NCBI RefSeq assembly: GCF_004102745.1
Contig: NZ_RLII01000001.1
Span: forward strand, 124,001 to 188,000
DNA length: 64,000 bases
DNA from: Acetivibrio mesophilus
Lineage (GTDB): Bacteria > Bacillota > Clostridia > Acetivibrionales > Acetivibrionaceae
Direction of reading: 5' to 3'
Below the pieces are notes generated by a model. That model worked only from the letters and a program-made list of their open reading frames with translations. It was not told where the DNA came from and made no database searches. The translations under genes were made by a program, and so were the position numbers. This document shows, piece after piece, positions 25,384 through 36,060 of this stretch; position 1 is the stretch's first letter; each line of letters starts with the position of its first letter.

Positions 25384-26913
25384 ATGAAAAAGGGCTTTGT
25401 GGTTTTGGTAGGGGCAGGTCCGGGCGACAGGGGGTTTTTAACCCTTAAAGGAATGGAATATATAAAAAAGGCTGAGGTTGTTGTTTATGACAGGCTTGTT
25501 TCAGATGATATTCTGGAGCTGATACCGGACAATGCAAAAAAAATAGATGTGGGTAAGGAAAGCGGCAGGCATCCGGTGCCTCAGGAAGAAATCAACAGAA
25601 TTCTTGTGGATGAAGCCTTAGCGGGAAAACTGGTAATAAGGTTAAAGGGTGGAGATCCCTTTGTATTCGGACGCGGCGGAGAAGAGCTGGAGCTTCTGGA
25701 GCTAAACGGGATTCCTTTCGAGGTGGTTCCGGGTATTACCTCAGCGATTTCTGCGCCTGCATTTGCAGGGATTCCCATAACCCACAGGGATTATTGCAGC
25801 AGCTTTCACGTCATAACGGGACATCAAAAGAAGGGCGAAGAGCTGTCGGTTAACTTCAAAGCACTTGTACAGTCAGGAGGCACATTAGTCTTTCTAATGG
25901 GGATTTCTTCTCTGCGACAAATACTTGATGGACTTTTGGCAGAAGGTATGGATAAGCATATGCCGGCTGCAATTATTGAAAATGGAACAAGAGCCGGTCA
26001 GAGAAAAATTCTGGGCACAATTGAAAACCTTTATGAAAAGGCTGTAGAGAAAAGCGTCGAATCTCCTGCCGTTATTGTGGTAGGAAAGGTTTGTGGTCTG
26101 AGTGACAGATTTGACTGGTATTCAAAAAGAGAGCTCATGGGTGTGAAAATCATTGTAACAAGACCTAAGGACTCTGCCGGTACATTGACCGCCAAGCTTA
26201 AGGAACTGGGTGCAGATGTTATAGAATATCCATGCATTGAGATAAAGGAAATTGAAAATAACAGCCGGTTGGAAAGAGTAGTAAGCAACATCAAAGAGTA
26301 CTCATGGATTGTTTTTACAAGTAAAAACGGAGTTAATATCCTGTTTGAATATTTGAAGAGGCAAAAGAAGGACATTAGAATTCTGGCCGGTCAAAAATTT
26401 GCCGCAATCGGGAGTCAGACTGCTGAAACGCTTGCCGGCTACGGAATTATAGCAGACTACATACCTGAGATTTTTGACGGAAAGCATCTGGCGGAAGGGC
26501 TTTGTAAAATAGCGGGTGCTGATGAAAAAATACTTCTTTTGAGAGCTTTAAAGGGTAGTGCTGAAATAACGGCTGTTCTAAAAGAAAATGAAAGAGCATT
26601 TGAAGATGTTCCGGTATATGATACCTTATATGTCAATAAGGGAAGCCGGGACATAGAGGCTCTAATAAATGGTAATCCAGGCATTTATGTGACATTTACG
26701 AGCGCATCGACTGTTGAAGGCTTTGTCGGATCAATACAAGGAATTGACTTAGGCAAGATAACGGGAATATGTATTGGCAGCCAAACTTCAAAAGCTGCTG
26801 AAAAATATGGAATCAAGCACTATATATCGGATGAGGCAACCATTGATTCAATGATAAGTAAAATTACGGAGGTGCAATATGAACGCAATACGGCCACGAA
26901 GACTGAGAAATGA
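25384..26913 (+). CDS. CobA-HemD fusion: uroporphyrinogen-III methyltransferase and synthase
   Basis: Residues 1 to about 245 are SUMT/CobA (VVLVGAGPGDRGFLTLKGM, VVVYDRLVSDDIL, RLKGGDPFVFGRGGEELE, VVPGITSAISAPAFAGIPITH). Residues about 255-505 are HemD (VIVTRPKDSAGTL, YSWIVFTSKNGVNILFEYL, YVTFTSASTVEGF). The fusion closes the ring and methylates C-2 and C-7 to give precorrin-2, a combination common in clostridia. I use ATG 25384. The frame upstream to 25309 overlaps hemC and is not conserved. It overlaps hemB by 35 bases. Confidence 0.95.
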   Translation: MKKGFVVLVGAGPGDRGFLTLKGMEYIKKAEVVVYDRLVSDDILELIPDNAKKIDVGKESGRHPVPQEEINRILVDEALAGKLVIRLKGGDPFVFGRGGEELELLELNGIPFEVVPGITSAISAPAFAGIPITHRDYCSSFHVITGHQKKGEELSVNFKALVQSGGTLVFLMGISSLRQILDGLLAEGMDKHMPAAIIENGTRAGQRKILGTIENLYEKAVEKSVESPAVIVVGKVCGLSDRFDWYSKRELMGVKIIVTRPKDSAGTLTAKLKELGADVIEYPCIEIKEIENNSRLERVVSNIKEYSWIVFTSKNGVNILFEYLKRQKKDIRILAGQKFAAIGSQTAETLAGYGIIADYIPEIFDGKHLAEGLCKIAGADEKILLLRALKGSAEITAVLKENERAFEDVPVYDTLYVNKGSRDIEALINGNPGIYVTFTSASTVEGFVGSIQGIDLGKITGICIGSQTSKAAEKYGIKHYISDEATIDSMISKITEVQYERNTATKTEK

Positions 26914-27859
26914 TAAAAACATAAGGGATTTGGCAAGAGAAACAAGGATTTCATCCAAAGCATTAATACTTCCATTGTTCATAAAGGAAGGGAACGGAAT
27001 TATCGAGCCCATAGAATCTTTAGAGGGACATAACTATTACAGCCCCGATACCGTACAGGCAGGGATAGAAGATATTCTTAATGCCAACGTTAAATCGGTT
27101 TTGCTTTTCGGTATTCCCGATAAAAAAGATGATGAAGGGAGCGGAGCTTATAGCGAAGACGGAGTCGTACAAAAAGCCGTAAGGAAAATCAAGGAAAGGT
27201 ATCCGGAAATAACTGTAATAACAGATGTCTGTATGTGCGAATATACGGCAAACGGACACTGCGGCATAGTGAAGGACGGCAAGGTCATAAATGACCTGAC
27301 GCTTCCCTACATTGCTAAAATCGCTCTTTCCCATGTTGAAGCCGGGGCTGATATTGTCGCTCCGTCAGACATGATGGACAACAGGGTTGCAGAAATAAGG
27401 AAAACCCTTGAGGGCAAAGGCTTTCATGATACTCCAATCATGTCGTATTCAGTAAAATATGCTTCGTCGTTTTACGGACCGTTCAGAGATGTGGCCAAAT
27501 CTGCTCCAGCCTTTGGGGACAGAAAGACATACCAGATGGATTATCACAACAGGCGTGAAGCTTTAAAGGAAGCCATGCTGGATATTCAGGAGGGTGCGGA
27601 TATTTTGATGGTAAAGCCGGCCATGGCTTATCTTGACATTATAAGAGAGCTTAAGGATAAAACACAAAACCCCATTTGCGCATACAGCGTAAGCGGTGAG
27701 TACGCAATGATAAAAAGCGCTGCCAAGTTGGGCCTTGTTAATGAATATGCTGTTATGTGCGAAAGTGCCGTCAGTATGTTCAGAGCAGGTGCGGACATGC
27801 TTATAACGTACTATGCAAAGGAATTATCAAAAGCAATTGAGAAGGGAGATATCGGATGA
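26879..27859 (+). CDS. hemB: HemB, delta-aminolevulinic acid dehydratase
   Basis: A 326-residue enzyme joining two ALA molecules into porphobilinogen. RPRRLRNDKNIRDLARET at the start, the metal-site region DVCMCEYTANGHCG (Cys cluster), the first catalytic Lys in YSVKYASSFYGPFR and the second in ADILMVKPAMAYLDI are intact. GGAGG at 26869-26873 lies inside the end of hemD. It overlaps hemL by 4 bases. Confidence 0.97.
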   Translation: MNAIRPRRLRNDKNIRDLARETRISSKALILPLFIKEGNGIIEPIESLEGHNYYSPDTVQAGIEDILNANVKSVLLFGIPDKKDDEGSGAYSEDGVVQKAVRKIKERYPEITVITDVCMCEYTANGHCGIVKDGKVINDLTLPYIAKIALSHVEAGADIVAPSDMMDNRVAEIRKTLEGKGFHDTPIMSYSVKYASSFYGPFRDVAKSAPAFGDRKTYQMDYHNRREALKEAMLDIQEGADILMVKPAMAYLDIIRELKDKTQNPICAYSVSGEYAMIKSAAKLGLVNEYAVMCESAVSMFRAGADMLITYYAKELSKAIEKGDIG

Positions 27860-29154
27860 TGAGCAGCAGTTTGATTGACAGAGCCAGGAGTGTAATGCCG
27901 GGCGGGGTGAATAGTCCTGTGAGATCTTACAGGGCAGTTGGAGGAGAACCTGTTTTTATAAAAAGAGCGAACGGCTCCAAAATTTATGATGTAGAGGATA
28001 GAGAATATATTGATTATGTCTGTTCATGGGGGCCCATGATTCTGGGACATAACAATAAAAAGATAGCAGAAAGCGTCAAAAAGGCTGTCGATTACGGGTT
28101 GAGCTTTGGCGCACCGACGGAGAAAGAAGTAATAATGGCTGAGCTTATTACTTCCATGGTTCCGGGAATTGATATGATAAGGATGGTAAACAGCGGAACA
28201 GAAGCTGTCATGAGTGCCTTACGGCTTGCCCGTGCCTTTACTGAAAAAAGTAAAATAATAAAATTTGATGGCTGCTACCATGGACACTGCGACAGTATGC
28301 TAGTTAAGGCGGGATCGGGGGCTTTGACTCTTTCACATCCCGACAGTCTTGGTGTAACTGGTGAATTTGCAAGAAATACTCTGATTGCAGATTATAATGA
28401 TATAGAGAGTGTGAGACGACTCTTTGCAGAAAACAAGGGAGAAATTGCTGCTGTCATCCTTGAACCTGTGGCGGCCAATATGGGTGTAGTTCCTCCACGG
28501 GATAATTTTCTTGCCGGACTCAGAGCTCTATGTGATGAAAACGGAGCGCTTCTGATTTTTGATGAGGTCATTACAGGATTTAGGCTTTGCCCGGGAGGAG
28601 CACAGGAATATTTTGATGTCAGAGCGGATATTGTCACCTTCGGCAAAATTATCGGAGGAGGTATGCCTGTTGGGGCATATGGGGGAAGAAAAGAGATTAT
28701 GGAGCTTGTATCACCCCTTGGGGGAGTTTATCAGGCGGGTACCCTTTCTGGAAATCCCATAGCGATGGCAGCAGGAATAGCACAGTTGACGGAACTTAAG
28801 GAAAACAAGGATATATATTTGCGAATAGACAGAATGGCAGAGTCACTGGAAAAAGGATTTAAGAGGATGGCAAAAGAGCTGGAGCTGACTCTCACTGTGA
28901 ACAGGGTCAGATCCCTGTTATGCGTATTTTTTACAAAGGAAGCTGTAACTGATTTTAAAACTGCTAAAAGCAGCAATACAAAGCTTTATGCAAAATTTTT
29001 CAAGCATATGTTGGATAACGGTATACATATGGCGCCTGCACAATTTGAAGCCATGTTTGTGAGTGATGCGCATACAGAGGAAGACATAGAAAAAACATTG
29101 GAAAAAGCAGAAAAATCCTTGAGAGAAATGAAAAACGGAGGAGATTTTGCATGA
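27856..29154 (+). CDS. hemL: HemL, glutamate-1-semialdehyde 2,1-aminomutase
   Basis: The 432-residue PLP enzyme converts glutamate-1-semialdehyde to ALA. Marks are MPGGVNSPVRSYRAVGGEPVF, MVNSGTEAVMSALRLARA, the aspartate motif LLIFDEVITGFR and the PLP Lys in VTFGKIIGGGMPVGAYGG. With hemA, hemB, hemC and cobA-hemD this gives the whole C5 route to precorrin-2 within the operon. It overlaps cbiX by 4 bases. Confidence 0.96.
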   Translation: MMSSSLIDRARSVMPGGVNSPVRSYRAVGGEPVFIKRANGSKIYDVEDREYIDYVCSWGPMILGHNNKKIAESVKKAVDYGLSFGAPTEKEVIMAELITSMVPGIDMIRMVNSGTEAVMSALRLARAFTEKSKIIKFDGCYHGHCDSMLVKAGSGALTLSHPDSLGVTGEFARNTLIADYNDIESVRRLFAENKGEIAAVILEPVAANMGVVPPRDNFLAGLRALCDENGALLIFDEVITGFRLCPGGAQEYFDVRADIVTFGKIIGGGMPVGAYGGRKEIMELVSPLGGVYQAGTLSGNPIAMAAGIAQLTELKENKDIYLRIDRMAESLEKGFKRMAKELELTLTVNRVRSLLCVFFTKEAVTDFKTAKSSNTKLYAKFFKHMLDNGIHMAPAQFEAMFVSDAHTEEDIEKTLEKAEKSLREMKNGGDFA

Positions 29155-29513
29155 GAGGAATACTGATACTGGCCCATGGAAGCAGGGAGAAGTCAACAGA
29201 GCAGACTTTACAGCAGGTTGTAAATTATCTTGGAGAAATATTCAGTGAGGAAATTATTGAAACTGCATACCTGCAGTTTTCAAACCTGGATCTTCATACC
29301 GGGCTTGAAAAGCTGAGAGCAAAAGGTGTTGATAACATAATTGTCATACCTTATTTCCTGTTTGAAGGTGTACACATAAAAGAAGATATTCCGAAGGAAA
29401 TTGACAAATACCTTAAAGAAAATAAGGATGTAAAAATTACAATGGGAAAGACGCTGGGAGCGGATAAAAGATTGGCGGAAATATTAGCCGACAGGATAAG
29501 GGATGCATTATGA
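29151..29513 (+). CDS. cbiX: CbiX (short form), sirohydrochlorin cobaltochelatase
   Basis: The 120-residue single-domain chelatase (CbiXS type, acting as a dimer) has the metal-binding His near the N-terminus in ILILAHGSREKS and a second in FLFEGVHIKEDIP. It inserts Co2+ into sirohydrochlorin/factor II, the step that defines the anaerobic route. No cbiK is present in the window. It overlaps cbiET by 4 bases. Confidence 0.9.
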   Translation: MRGILILAHGSREKSTEQTLQQVVNYLGEIFSEEIIETAYLQFSNLDLHTGLEKLRAKGVDNIIVIPYFLFEGVHIKEDIPKEIDKYLKENKDVKITMGKTLGADKRLAEILADRIRDAL

Positions 29514-30709
29514 AAAAGCAAATATTCATAATCGGATGCGGCCCCGGGGCGCCGGAGGAAATCACCGGACATGGTGCGAAGCTGCTGGAAATCTGCCATG
29601 AGGTCTATGCATTTGACAGAATCGGAGATTTGTACAAAGACTTCAAAGAGGGTATTATTAAATGTTCATATCAGGACATCGAAGAGAAAATAAGAAGCTC
29701 AAAAGCTCAAAAAATGGCTGTTCTTGTTTCCGGAGATGTGGGATTTTTCAGTATGGCAAAAAGGCTGGATGAAAAATTCAGAATTGATTTTGATGTGTTC
29801 TTTACATGCGGAATCAGCAGTCTTCAATATCTTTGCAGTAAAATCAAGCTAAGCTATGAGGATGTCAGAGCTGTGAGCCTCCATGGAAGAGAAGGTAATC
29901 TTCCGGGGAGTATCGCATATAACCGGTACACTTTTGTTCTGACCGGCGGGGCTAACAACGCTTCGAAAATATTAAAGGATCTTAAGCAAAATGGCTTGTC
30001 AGGGATAAAAGTTACAGCCGGGGAGCTGCTTTCAATGCCGGGTGAAAGAATTTTATGCGGAACGGTGGAGGAGCTTTCTGAGATTTCCTTTGACAGCCTT
30101 ACGGTTCTTTTGTTTGAGAATGAGAATTGTGTAAACAGGGATATGCCCCTTTTTGACAAGGAGCTTTCAAGGAATGAAACTCCAATGACGAAGCAGGAAG
30201 TGCGCTGGGTTGCAGTAAACATGATGAAGATAGAAGCACGGGATGTTTTGTTTGACATAGGGGCGGGCAGCGGCTCGGTAGCTATAGAAATGGCTAGAAA
30301 AGCCCACGAAGGATTGGTTTTCGCTATAGAGAAAAAAGACAATGCATTTGAGCTTCTCTGTAAAAACAAGTCCGATCTCGGCGCGTTAAATGTAATACCC
30401 GTCTTTGGAGAGGCATTGGAGGAAATAAGGAAGCTGCCTGTCCCGGACAAGGTGTTTATCGGAGGAAGCGGAGGCAATCTGGATAAATTGGTTAAAAGCC
30501 TGTATAGGGCAAATGAAGATGTAAAAATTTTGATTACGGCAATAACCCTTGAGACTTTAACTGAGGCCCTTGAGGCATTCAAAGAGATAAATTTTGAAAC
30601 AGATATTGTTTGTCTGAATTGTTCAAAAAGCAAAAAGGCCGGAAGCTACAATATGATGATAGCAAACAATCCTATTTACATAATCTATGGTGAAAAGAAT
30701 GATAAATAA
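29510..30709 (+). CDS. cbiET: CbiE-CbiT fusion, cobalt-precorrin-7 C5/C15 methyltransferase
   Basis: Residues 1 to about 200 are CbiE (FIIGCGPGAPEEITGHGAKLL, VLVSGDVGFFSMAKRL). Residues about 215-399 are CbiT, with the class I SAM motif DVLFDIGAGSGSVAIEMA and FIGGSGGNLDKLV. The fusion resembles CobL of the aerobic route. It methylates C-5 and C-15 and decarboxylates the C-12 acetate. The 3' end overlaps cbiA. Confidence 0.95.
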   Translation: MKKQIFIIGCGPGAPEEITGHGAKLLEICHEVYAFDRIGDLYKDFKEGIIKCSYQDIEEKIRSSKAQKMAVLVSGDVGFFSMAKRLDEKFRIDFDVFFTCGISSLQYLCSKIKLSYEDVRAVSLHGREGNLPGSIAYNRYTFVLTGGANNASKILKDLKQNGLSGIKVTAGELLSMPGERILCGTVEELSEISFDSLTVLLFENENCVNRDMPLFDKELSRNETPMTKQEVRWVAVNMMKIEARDVLFDIGAGSGSVAIEMARKAHEGLVFAIEKKDNAFELLCKNKSDLGALNVIPVFGEALEEIRKLPVPDKVFIGGSGGNLDKLVKSLYRANEDVKILITAITLETLTEALEAFKEINFETDIVCLNCSKSKKAGSYNMMIANNPIYIIYGEKNDK

Positions 30710-32042
30710 AAAAATCAACAGAATCATGATAGCTGGAACAAACAGCGGCTGCGGAAAAACAACAGTGACCTGTGCAATACTAAAAGCGTTAAAGAACAGA
30801 GGGCTCAAGGTAGCTGCCTTTAAATGCGGCCCTGACTATATTGACCCTATGTTTCACAGCGAAATAATTGAGACAAACTCAAGGAATATTGATTTATTTT
30901 TATGCGGAGAAAGGCAGGCAAGATACCTTTTTGCCAAAAACAGCGAGAATACTGATGTTTCGGTCGTGGAAGGCGTTATGGGCTTTTACGATGGGGTGGG
31001 TGGAAATACCGGTGAAAACTCTTCATGGGATATATCAAACAAGCTTGGAATTCCTGCAGTTTTGGTAGTTAACTGCAAGGGAGCTTCGGTCTCCGTTGCC
31101 GCTATGATAAAGGGTTATCTGGATTTTGATAAAAACAGGATTGAAGCTGTAGTTTTAAATAATGTTTCAAAGCACATGTATAAAATGTACAAAGAAACTA
31201 TTGAAAACCGTCTTGGAATAAGAGTGGCAGGTTATATGCCTTTTGAACCCGAGGCAGTCATTGGGAGCCGTCATTTGGGGCTGGTTACCGCAAAAGAAAT
31301 AGGTTCGCTGAAGCAAAAGACGGAATTACTTGCTGCTATAGCAGAAGAGACTATAGATTTGGACCTGCTTCTTGATATTGCAAATAATGCGGAACATTTT
31401 GACTATGAGAAAATTGAAGTTGAGCAAATATCAGATGTAAGAATTGCAGTTGCTAAGGACAGGGCATTTTGCTTTTATTATCAGGACAGCCTTGAGCTTC
31501 TCGAAAAAATGGGTGCAAAGCTGATATATTTTTCACCTACTGAGGACATTAGGCTGACGGAGGATGTTGACGGCTTGATATTAGGAGGCGGATATCCGGA
31601 GCTTTATCTTGAAAAGCTCAGCAAAAATGCCGGAATGATATACAGCATAAGAGCTGCATGGCGTGAGGGAATGCCGATTTATGCCGAATGCGGCGGCTTT
31701 ATGTACCTGGGAAAAAGTATTAATTCCTATGCAATGACCCACATAATTGAACCGGGCTTTGAGATGACGGAGAAACTTCAGAATTTCGGGTATGTTACAT
31801 TGACTGCAAAGGACAACACCATGCTTTTGGAGCATGGAGAGTCCGCCACTGCCCACGAATTTCATTATTCTAAAAATGATTCTGATTCCGGTAGCCTTAC
31901 AGCCAGAAAAGCAAGCGGGAAAACGTGGGAAACCGGATATTGCAAGGAGAACGTATTCGCTCTTTACCCTCACATTCATTTCTGGGGGAACATTCAAATG
32001 GCAGCCAGATTTATTAAAAAATGTGAGGAGTACAAAAAATGA
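30699..32042 (+). CDS. cbiA: CbiA, cobyrinate a,c-diamide synthase
   Basis: About 447 residues. The N-terminal P-loop ATPase RIMIAGTNSGCGKTTVTC and CGPDYIDPMFH are followed by a C-terminal glutamine amidotransferase domain with LILGGGYPELYLEKL and the nucleophile Cys in YAECGGFMYLGKS. It amidates the a and c side chains. I favour ATG 30699, four codons after an upstream ATG at 30687, because conservation starts there. It overlaps cbiB by 4 bases. Confidence 0.96.
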   Translation: MINKKINRIMIAGTNSGCGKTTVTCAILKALKNRGLKVAAFKCGPDYIDPMFHSEIIETNSRNIDLFLCGERQARYLFAKNSENTDVSVVEGVMGFYDGVGGNTGENSSWDISNKLGIPAVLVVNCKGASVSVAAMIKGYLDFDKNRIEAVVLNNVSKHMYKMYKETIENRLGIRVAGYMPFEPEAVIGSRHLGLVTAKEIGSLKQKTELLAAIAEETIDLDLLLDIANNAEHFDYEKIEVEQISDVRIAVAKDRAFCFYYQDSLELLEKMGAKLIYFSPTEDIRLTEDVDGLILGGGYPELYLEKLSKNAGMIYSIRAAWREGMPIYAECGGFMYLGKSINSYAMTHIIEPGFEMTEKLQNFGYVTLTAKDNTMLLEHGESATAHEFHYSKNDSDSGSLTARKASGKTWETGYCKENVFALYPHIHFWGNIQMAARFIKKCEEYKK

Positions 32043-32992
32043 GATATCTGTTTGTTATTGGTATTGCTTTCATACTTGATTTGATATTCGGAGATCCATA
32101 CTGGCTACTTCATCCCGTGTGTATAATTGGAAAGGCAATCAGTGCTTTGGAGAAAATGTTAAGAAAAATCGTAAAAAACGAGCTTTTTGCAGGGACAGTT
32201 CTCGTGCTGGTTATATCGGGATTAGCTTTTTTTGTTCCATTTTTGATACTGTATCTGGCAAATACTTTGAATTACTATCTGGCTATGGGGATTGAAATTT
32301 ACTTCTGCTACCAGATTTTTGCCGTAAAATCCCTGAAAAAAGAGAGTATGAAGGTTTATTACCCTCTCAAGGAAGGCAATTATCCGGAAGCTAGAAAATA
32401 CTTATCCTACATTGTCGGAAGGGATACGCAGAATTTGGATGCTAAGGGTATCACAAAAGCCACAGTCGAAACGATAGCCGAGAACACCACTGACGGTGTC
32501 GTAGCTCCGCTTTTTTATATGGCAATAGGAGGCGCGCCCCTTGCTTTTTTATACAAGGCGATTAACACAATGGACTCCATGATAGGCTACAGAAATGAAA
32601 AGTATGAAAAATTCGGAAAGGTTGCTGCAAGGCTTGATGACATTGCAAACTTCATACCGGCAAGGATAACTGCACTGCTTATGATTGCGGCAAGCGCATT
32701 GAACGGCCTGGACTATAAAAATGCTTTTAGAATGTTTCTAAGAGATAGGAAAAACCATAAAAGCCCAAATTCTGCACAAACCGAGTCGGTATGCGCCGGA
32801 GCTTTGAATGTACAGCTGGCGGGCAATGCCTATTATTTCGGACAGCTTGTCCATAAGCCGACTATTGGTGATAATAATCGGGAAATTGTAGCTCAGGATA
32901 TAGTTCTCACAAACAAATTGATGTATACGACTTCTGTTTTAGCAGTGATTGCTGCCATGATTGTAAGGGGGTGTATCTGGTGGATGATATAG
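32039..32992 (+). CDS. cbiB: CbiB, adenosylcobinamide-phosphate synthase
   Basis: A 317-residue membrane enzyme with about five helices that attaches aminopropanol (phosphate) to adenosylcobyric acid. Family marks are FGDPYWLLHPVCIIGK, VGRDTQNLDAKGITKATVETIAENTTDGVVAPLFY and NAMDSM-like NTMDSMIGYRNEKY, then SPNSAQTESVCAGAL. The end overlaps the start of cobD. Confidence 0.96.
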   Translation: MRYLFVIGIAFILDLIFGDPYWLLHPVCIIGKAISALEKMLRKIVKNELFAGTVLVLVISGLAFFVPFLILYLANTLNYYLAMGIEIYFCYQIFAVKSLKKESMKVYYPLKEGNYPEARKYLSYIVGRDTQNLDAKGITKATVETIAENTTDGVVAPLFYMAIGGAPLAFLYKAINTMDSMIGYRNEKYEKFGKVAARLDDIANFIPARITALLMIAASALNGLDYKNAFRMFLRDRKNHKSPNSAQTESVCAGALNVQLAGNAYYFGQLVHKPTIGDNNREIVAQDIVLTNKLMYTTSVLAVIAAMIVRGCIWWMI

Positions 32993-34044
32993 CAATGCAC
33001 GGCGGCGATATCTATTCATATATGGAGATGAATGGAGCAAAACCGCTTGATTATTCGGCTAATATAAACCCTCTGGGTTTCCCTGACAATGTTAAAAAGG
33101 CGTTGGCTCAGAGTATTGAAAGCTATAGTGTCTATCCGGATACTAATTGCCGTAAGCTGAAGGAAGCTGTAAGTGCCTATGAAAAATTTGAAGCGGACTG
33201 CATACTGTTCGGAAACGGCGCGGCAGATATAATCTACAGAATATGCTATGCCTTAAGACCGAAGACTGCTCTCCTCACAGCGCCAACCTTTTCCGAATAC
33301 GGACAGGCCCTTGAGAACACCGGCTGTAAAATCGAGTATTTTGGATTAAGCCCTGAATATGGCTTTACTGTGGGAACCGGCATATTGGAGCAAGTGTCAG
33401 GTAAGGATATTGTTTTCATTTGTAACCCAAACAACCCGACGGGAAATTTGGCAGACAGGAGCTTAATATACAAGCTTGCAGAAAAATGCCGAAAGGAAAA
33501 CTGTATTTTGGTCATTGACGAATGCTTCATGGATTTTGTCGCTGAAAAGAAGAGCTATAGCTTTATAGAGTATCTTGAGGATTTTGACAATGTGATAATT
33601 GTAAAGGCTTTTACGAAAATATTCGCGATGGCGGGGTTCAGGCTCGGGTATTGCTTATGCAGCAATAAAGAAATACTGTTGAAGATTGAAAAAGCCGGGC
33701 AGCCGTGGAGCGTGTCGACACCTGCTCAAGTAGCAGGGATCGCCGCAATTGGAGATAAGGATTATCTAATAAGGACTGCCAGGATCATAGATGAAGAAAG
33801 AGGCTATTTGTCAAAAAACTTAAGCAGCTTTGGCTTCACGGTTTTTGAAAGCCATACTAACTTTATTTTATTTAAAGCAGAACAGACGGATTTGTATGAC
33901 AGGCTTTATAAAAAGGGCGTACTGATAAGGAAATGCGCCAACTTCAAAGGACTTGACGATACATATTACAGAATAGCTGTCAGATGCCGTGAAGACAATG
34001 AAAAGCTGATTAATGCAATAAGCGAGGTAATAAAAAATGGCTAA
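32980..34044 (+). CDS. cobD: CobD, threonine-phosphate decarboxylase
   Basis: A PLP-dependent aminotransferase-fold enzyme of about 354 residues making aminopropanol phosphate for the nucleotide loop. [30 protein letters not shown] and the PLP Lys in [17 protein letters not shown] identify it among the HisC-like family. GTG 32980 with AAGGGGG (32965-32971) is preferred over GTG 32971. Confidence 0.92.
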   Translation: MDDIAMHGGDIYSYMEMNGAKPLDYSANINPLGFPDNVKKALAQSIESYSVYPDTNCRKLKEAVSAYEKFEADCILFGNGAADIIYRICYALRPKTALLTAPTFSEYGQALENTGCKIEYFGLSPEYGFTVGTGILEQVSGKDIVFICNPNNPTGNLADRSLIYKLAEKCRKENCILVIDECFMDFVAEKKSYSFIEYLEDFDNVIIVKAFTKIFAMAGFRLGYCLCSNKEILLKIEKAGQPWSVSTPAQVAGIAAIGDKDYLIRTARIIDEERGYLSKNLSSFGFTVFESHTNFILFKAEQTDLYDRLYKKGVLIRKCANFKGLDDTYYRIAVRCREDNEKLINAISEVIKNG

Positions 34045-35539
34045 GGCAATCATGATACAGGGGACAACTTCTAATGCAGGCAAAAGCCTTATAACTGCAG
34101 GACTTTGCAGGATTTTTTCACAGGACGGCTATAGGGTGGCGCCTTTCAAGTCACAGAATATGGCACTGAATTCCTATATAACTGAGGACGGGCTTGAAAT
34201 GGGCAGAGCTCAGGTTGTACAGGCCGAAGCCGCATATAAGAAGCCGGATGTCAGGATGAATCCCATCCTCTTGAAGCCCACAAGCGACAAAGGTTCACAG
34301 GTCATTGTCAATGGCGAGGTTGTGGGCAATATGAAAGCTATGGATTACTATAAAAACAAAACAAGATATATACCGGAAATTATGAAAAGCTATAGCTCCC
34401 TTGCCGCTGAAAATGACATTATAGTGATTGAAGGTGCAGGGAGCCCGGCAGAAATAAACTTAAAAGAAAATGACATAGTCAATATGGGCATGGCAAAGAT
34501 GGCAAATTCCCCTGTGCTGATTGTTGGAGATATTGACAGAGGCGGTGTGTTTGCTTCACTTTACGGAACTTACATGCTACTGAATGAAACTGAAAAGAAG
34601 TATATTAAAGGGAACATCATCAATAAGTTCAGAGGCGATATCAAGATCCTGGAGCCGGGGCTTAAAATGCTGGAAGACCTTATACCTGTTCCAACAGTCG
34701 GTGTAGTTCCATACATGACTATGAGAATAGATGATGAGGACAGCCTTTCTGAAGTATTTGAAAATAGCAGTGTGTTGGTGGACATTGATATTGCTGTCAT
34801 AAAACTTCCCCGAATCTCAAATTTTACGGACTTTAATGCTTTTGAATTGATTTTGGGAGCCAAGGTTAGATATATTTCGAGTGCAAAGGAATTTAAGTGT
34901 CCGGATTTGCTGATTCTACCGGGAACAAAAAATACAATTGACGATTTAAAATGGATGAGAGAGTGCGGTATTGAGGCTGAAATATTAAAATATGCAAGCA
35001 GGGGGAATCCTGTATTCGGTATTTGCGGCGGATATCAGATGCTCTGCAAAAGCCTTAAGGACCCTTACAATGTGGAAGGCGGCGGCGAAATAAAGGGCTT
35101 GGGACTCATTGATGCCCATACCGTATTTGAAAAGGAAAAGACAAGAACCAGAGTAAGCGGCATTTTTAAATGCGCTGGTGGTATTTTTTCAGAGCTCAAT
35201 GGAAAAAGCTTCGAGGGCTATGAAATACATATGGGTATAACAAAGGCTGAAGGCTTTTTGTCGATGCTGAAAAGCATGGACGGCGGTGAGAAAACCGACG
35301 GGCTTTGCCAGGGGAATGTTTATGGCAGCTATGTCCATGGAATTTTTGACAGCGAAGAGGTTTTAAAGACCATTATAAAAGCTTTGTACAACAAAAAAGG
35401 TCTTGAATACAATGAAACCTTAAGCTGTGACGTTAAAGCGCATAAAGAGCGGGAATATGACAAATTGGCAGATGAGCTCCGCAAATCTCTCGATATGAAG
35501 TATATTTATAAAATTATTGATGAAGGTGTTACTCTATGA
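34037..35539 (+). CDS. cbiP: CbiP, adenosylcobyric acid synthase
   Basis: The 500-residue amidase adds four amides at b, d, e and g. The P-loop-like [54 protein letters not shown] and the GATase Cys in [14 protein letters not shown] with later SYVHGIFDS are complete. It overlaps cobD by 8 bases and the next gene by 4. Confidence 0.97.
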   Translation: MAKAIMIQGTTSNAGKSLITAGLCRIFSQDGYRVAPFKSQNMALNSYITEDGLEMGRAQVVQAEAAYKKPDVRMNPILLKPTSDKGSQVIVNGEVVGNMKAMDYYKNKTRYIPEIMKSYSSLAAENDIIVIEGAGSPAEINLKENDIVNMGMAKMANSPVLIVGDIDRGGVFASLYGTYMLLNETEKKYIKGNIINKFRGDIKILEPGLKMLEDLIPVPTVGVVPYMTMRIDDEDSLSEVFENSSVLVDIDIAVIKLPRISNFTDFNAFELILGAKVRYISSAKEFKCPDLLILPGTKNTIDDLKWMRECGIEAEILKYASRGNPVFGICGGYQMLCKSLKDPYNVEGGGEIKGLGLIDAHTVFEKEKTRTRVSGIFKCAGGIFSELNGKSFEGYEIHMGITKAEGFLSMLKSMDGGEKTDGLCQGNVYGSYVHGIFDSEEVLKTIIKALYNKKGLEYNETLSCDVKAHKEREYDKLADELRKSLDMKYIYKIIDEGVTL

Positions 35540-36060
35540 ACGGGTTGATTCATATTTATTGCGGCGACGGGAAAGGGAAAACGACAGCAGCGTTGGGACT
35601 TGCATTGCGTGCCTGCGGCAGCGGCTATAAGGTAATTCTGGCTCAGTTTTTAAAGTCATGGAATACAAGTGAATTGAACATTTTGGATAAAATGGAAAAT
35701 GTATTAATTTTAAGAAGTAAAAAACCGGGCAAATTTACTTGGCAATTAAACGATGAGGAGAAAGCGGCACTTAAAATAGAAAATAACAGAATCTTTGAAA
35801 AAGCTATTGAAGTTATATCATGTGATAAAAAAATCCTTATCATATTCGACGAGCTTATTGGAGCAATAGAAAAAAACCTTATTGACAAAGAAGCAGTAGT
35901 GGACTTTCTGAAGACCAAGCCGCTCCATGCCGAAGTAGTTCTTACAGGGAGAAATCCTGATGGGGAATTGCTTGGTTTGGCCGATTATATCTCTGAAATT
36001 AAAAAAATCAGGCATCCATTTGATAGTGGTGTTAAAGCACGAGAGGGGATTGAATATTGA
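35536..36060 (+). CDS. CobA/BtuR-type cob(I)yrinic acid a,c-diamide adenosyltransferase
   Basis: A 174-residue ATP:corrinoid adenosyltransferase with the unusual P-loop [30 protein letters not shown], and the late [19 protein letters not shown], specific for the CobA/CobO/BtuR family. It forms the Co-C bond to 5'-deoxyadenosine. ATGA-type overlap with both neighbours. Confidence 0.94.
   Translation: MNGLIHIYCGDGKGKTTAALGLALRACGSGYKVILAQFLKSWNTSELNILDKMENVLILRSKKPGKFTWQLNDEEKAALKIENNRIFEKAIEVISCDKKILIIFDELIGAIEKNLIDKEAVVDFLKTKPLHAEVVLTGRNPDGELLGLADYISEIKKIRHPFDSGVKAREGIEY

Noticed and set aside
29854-30633. Long 259-codon open frame on the minus strand
   Set aside because: It is antisense to cbiET, which has clear domain motifs in both halves. 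The minus frame has low-complexity composition and no ribosome site.
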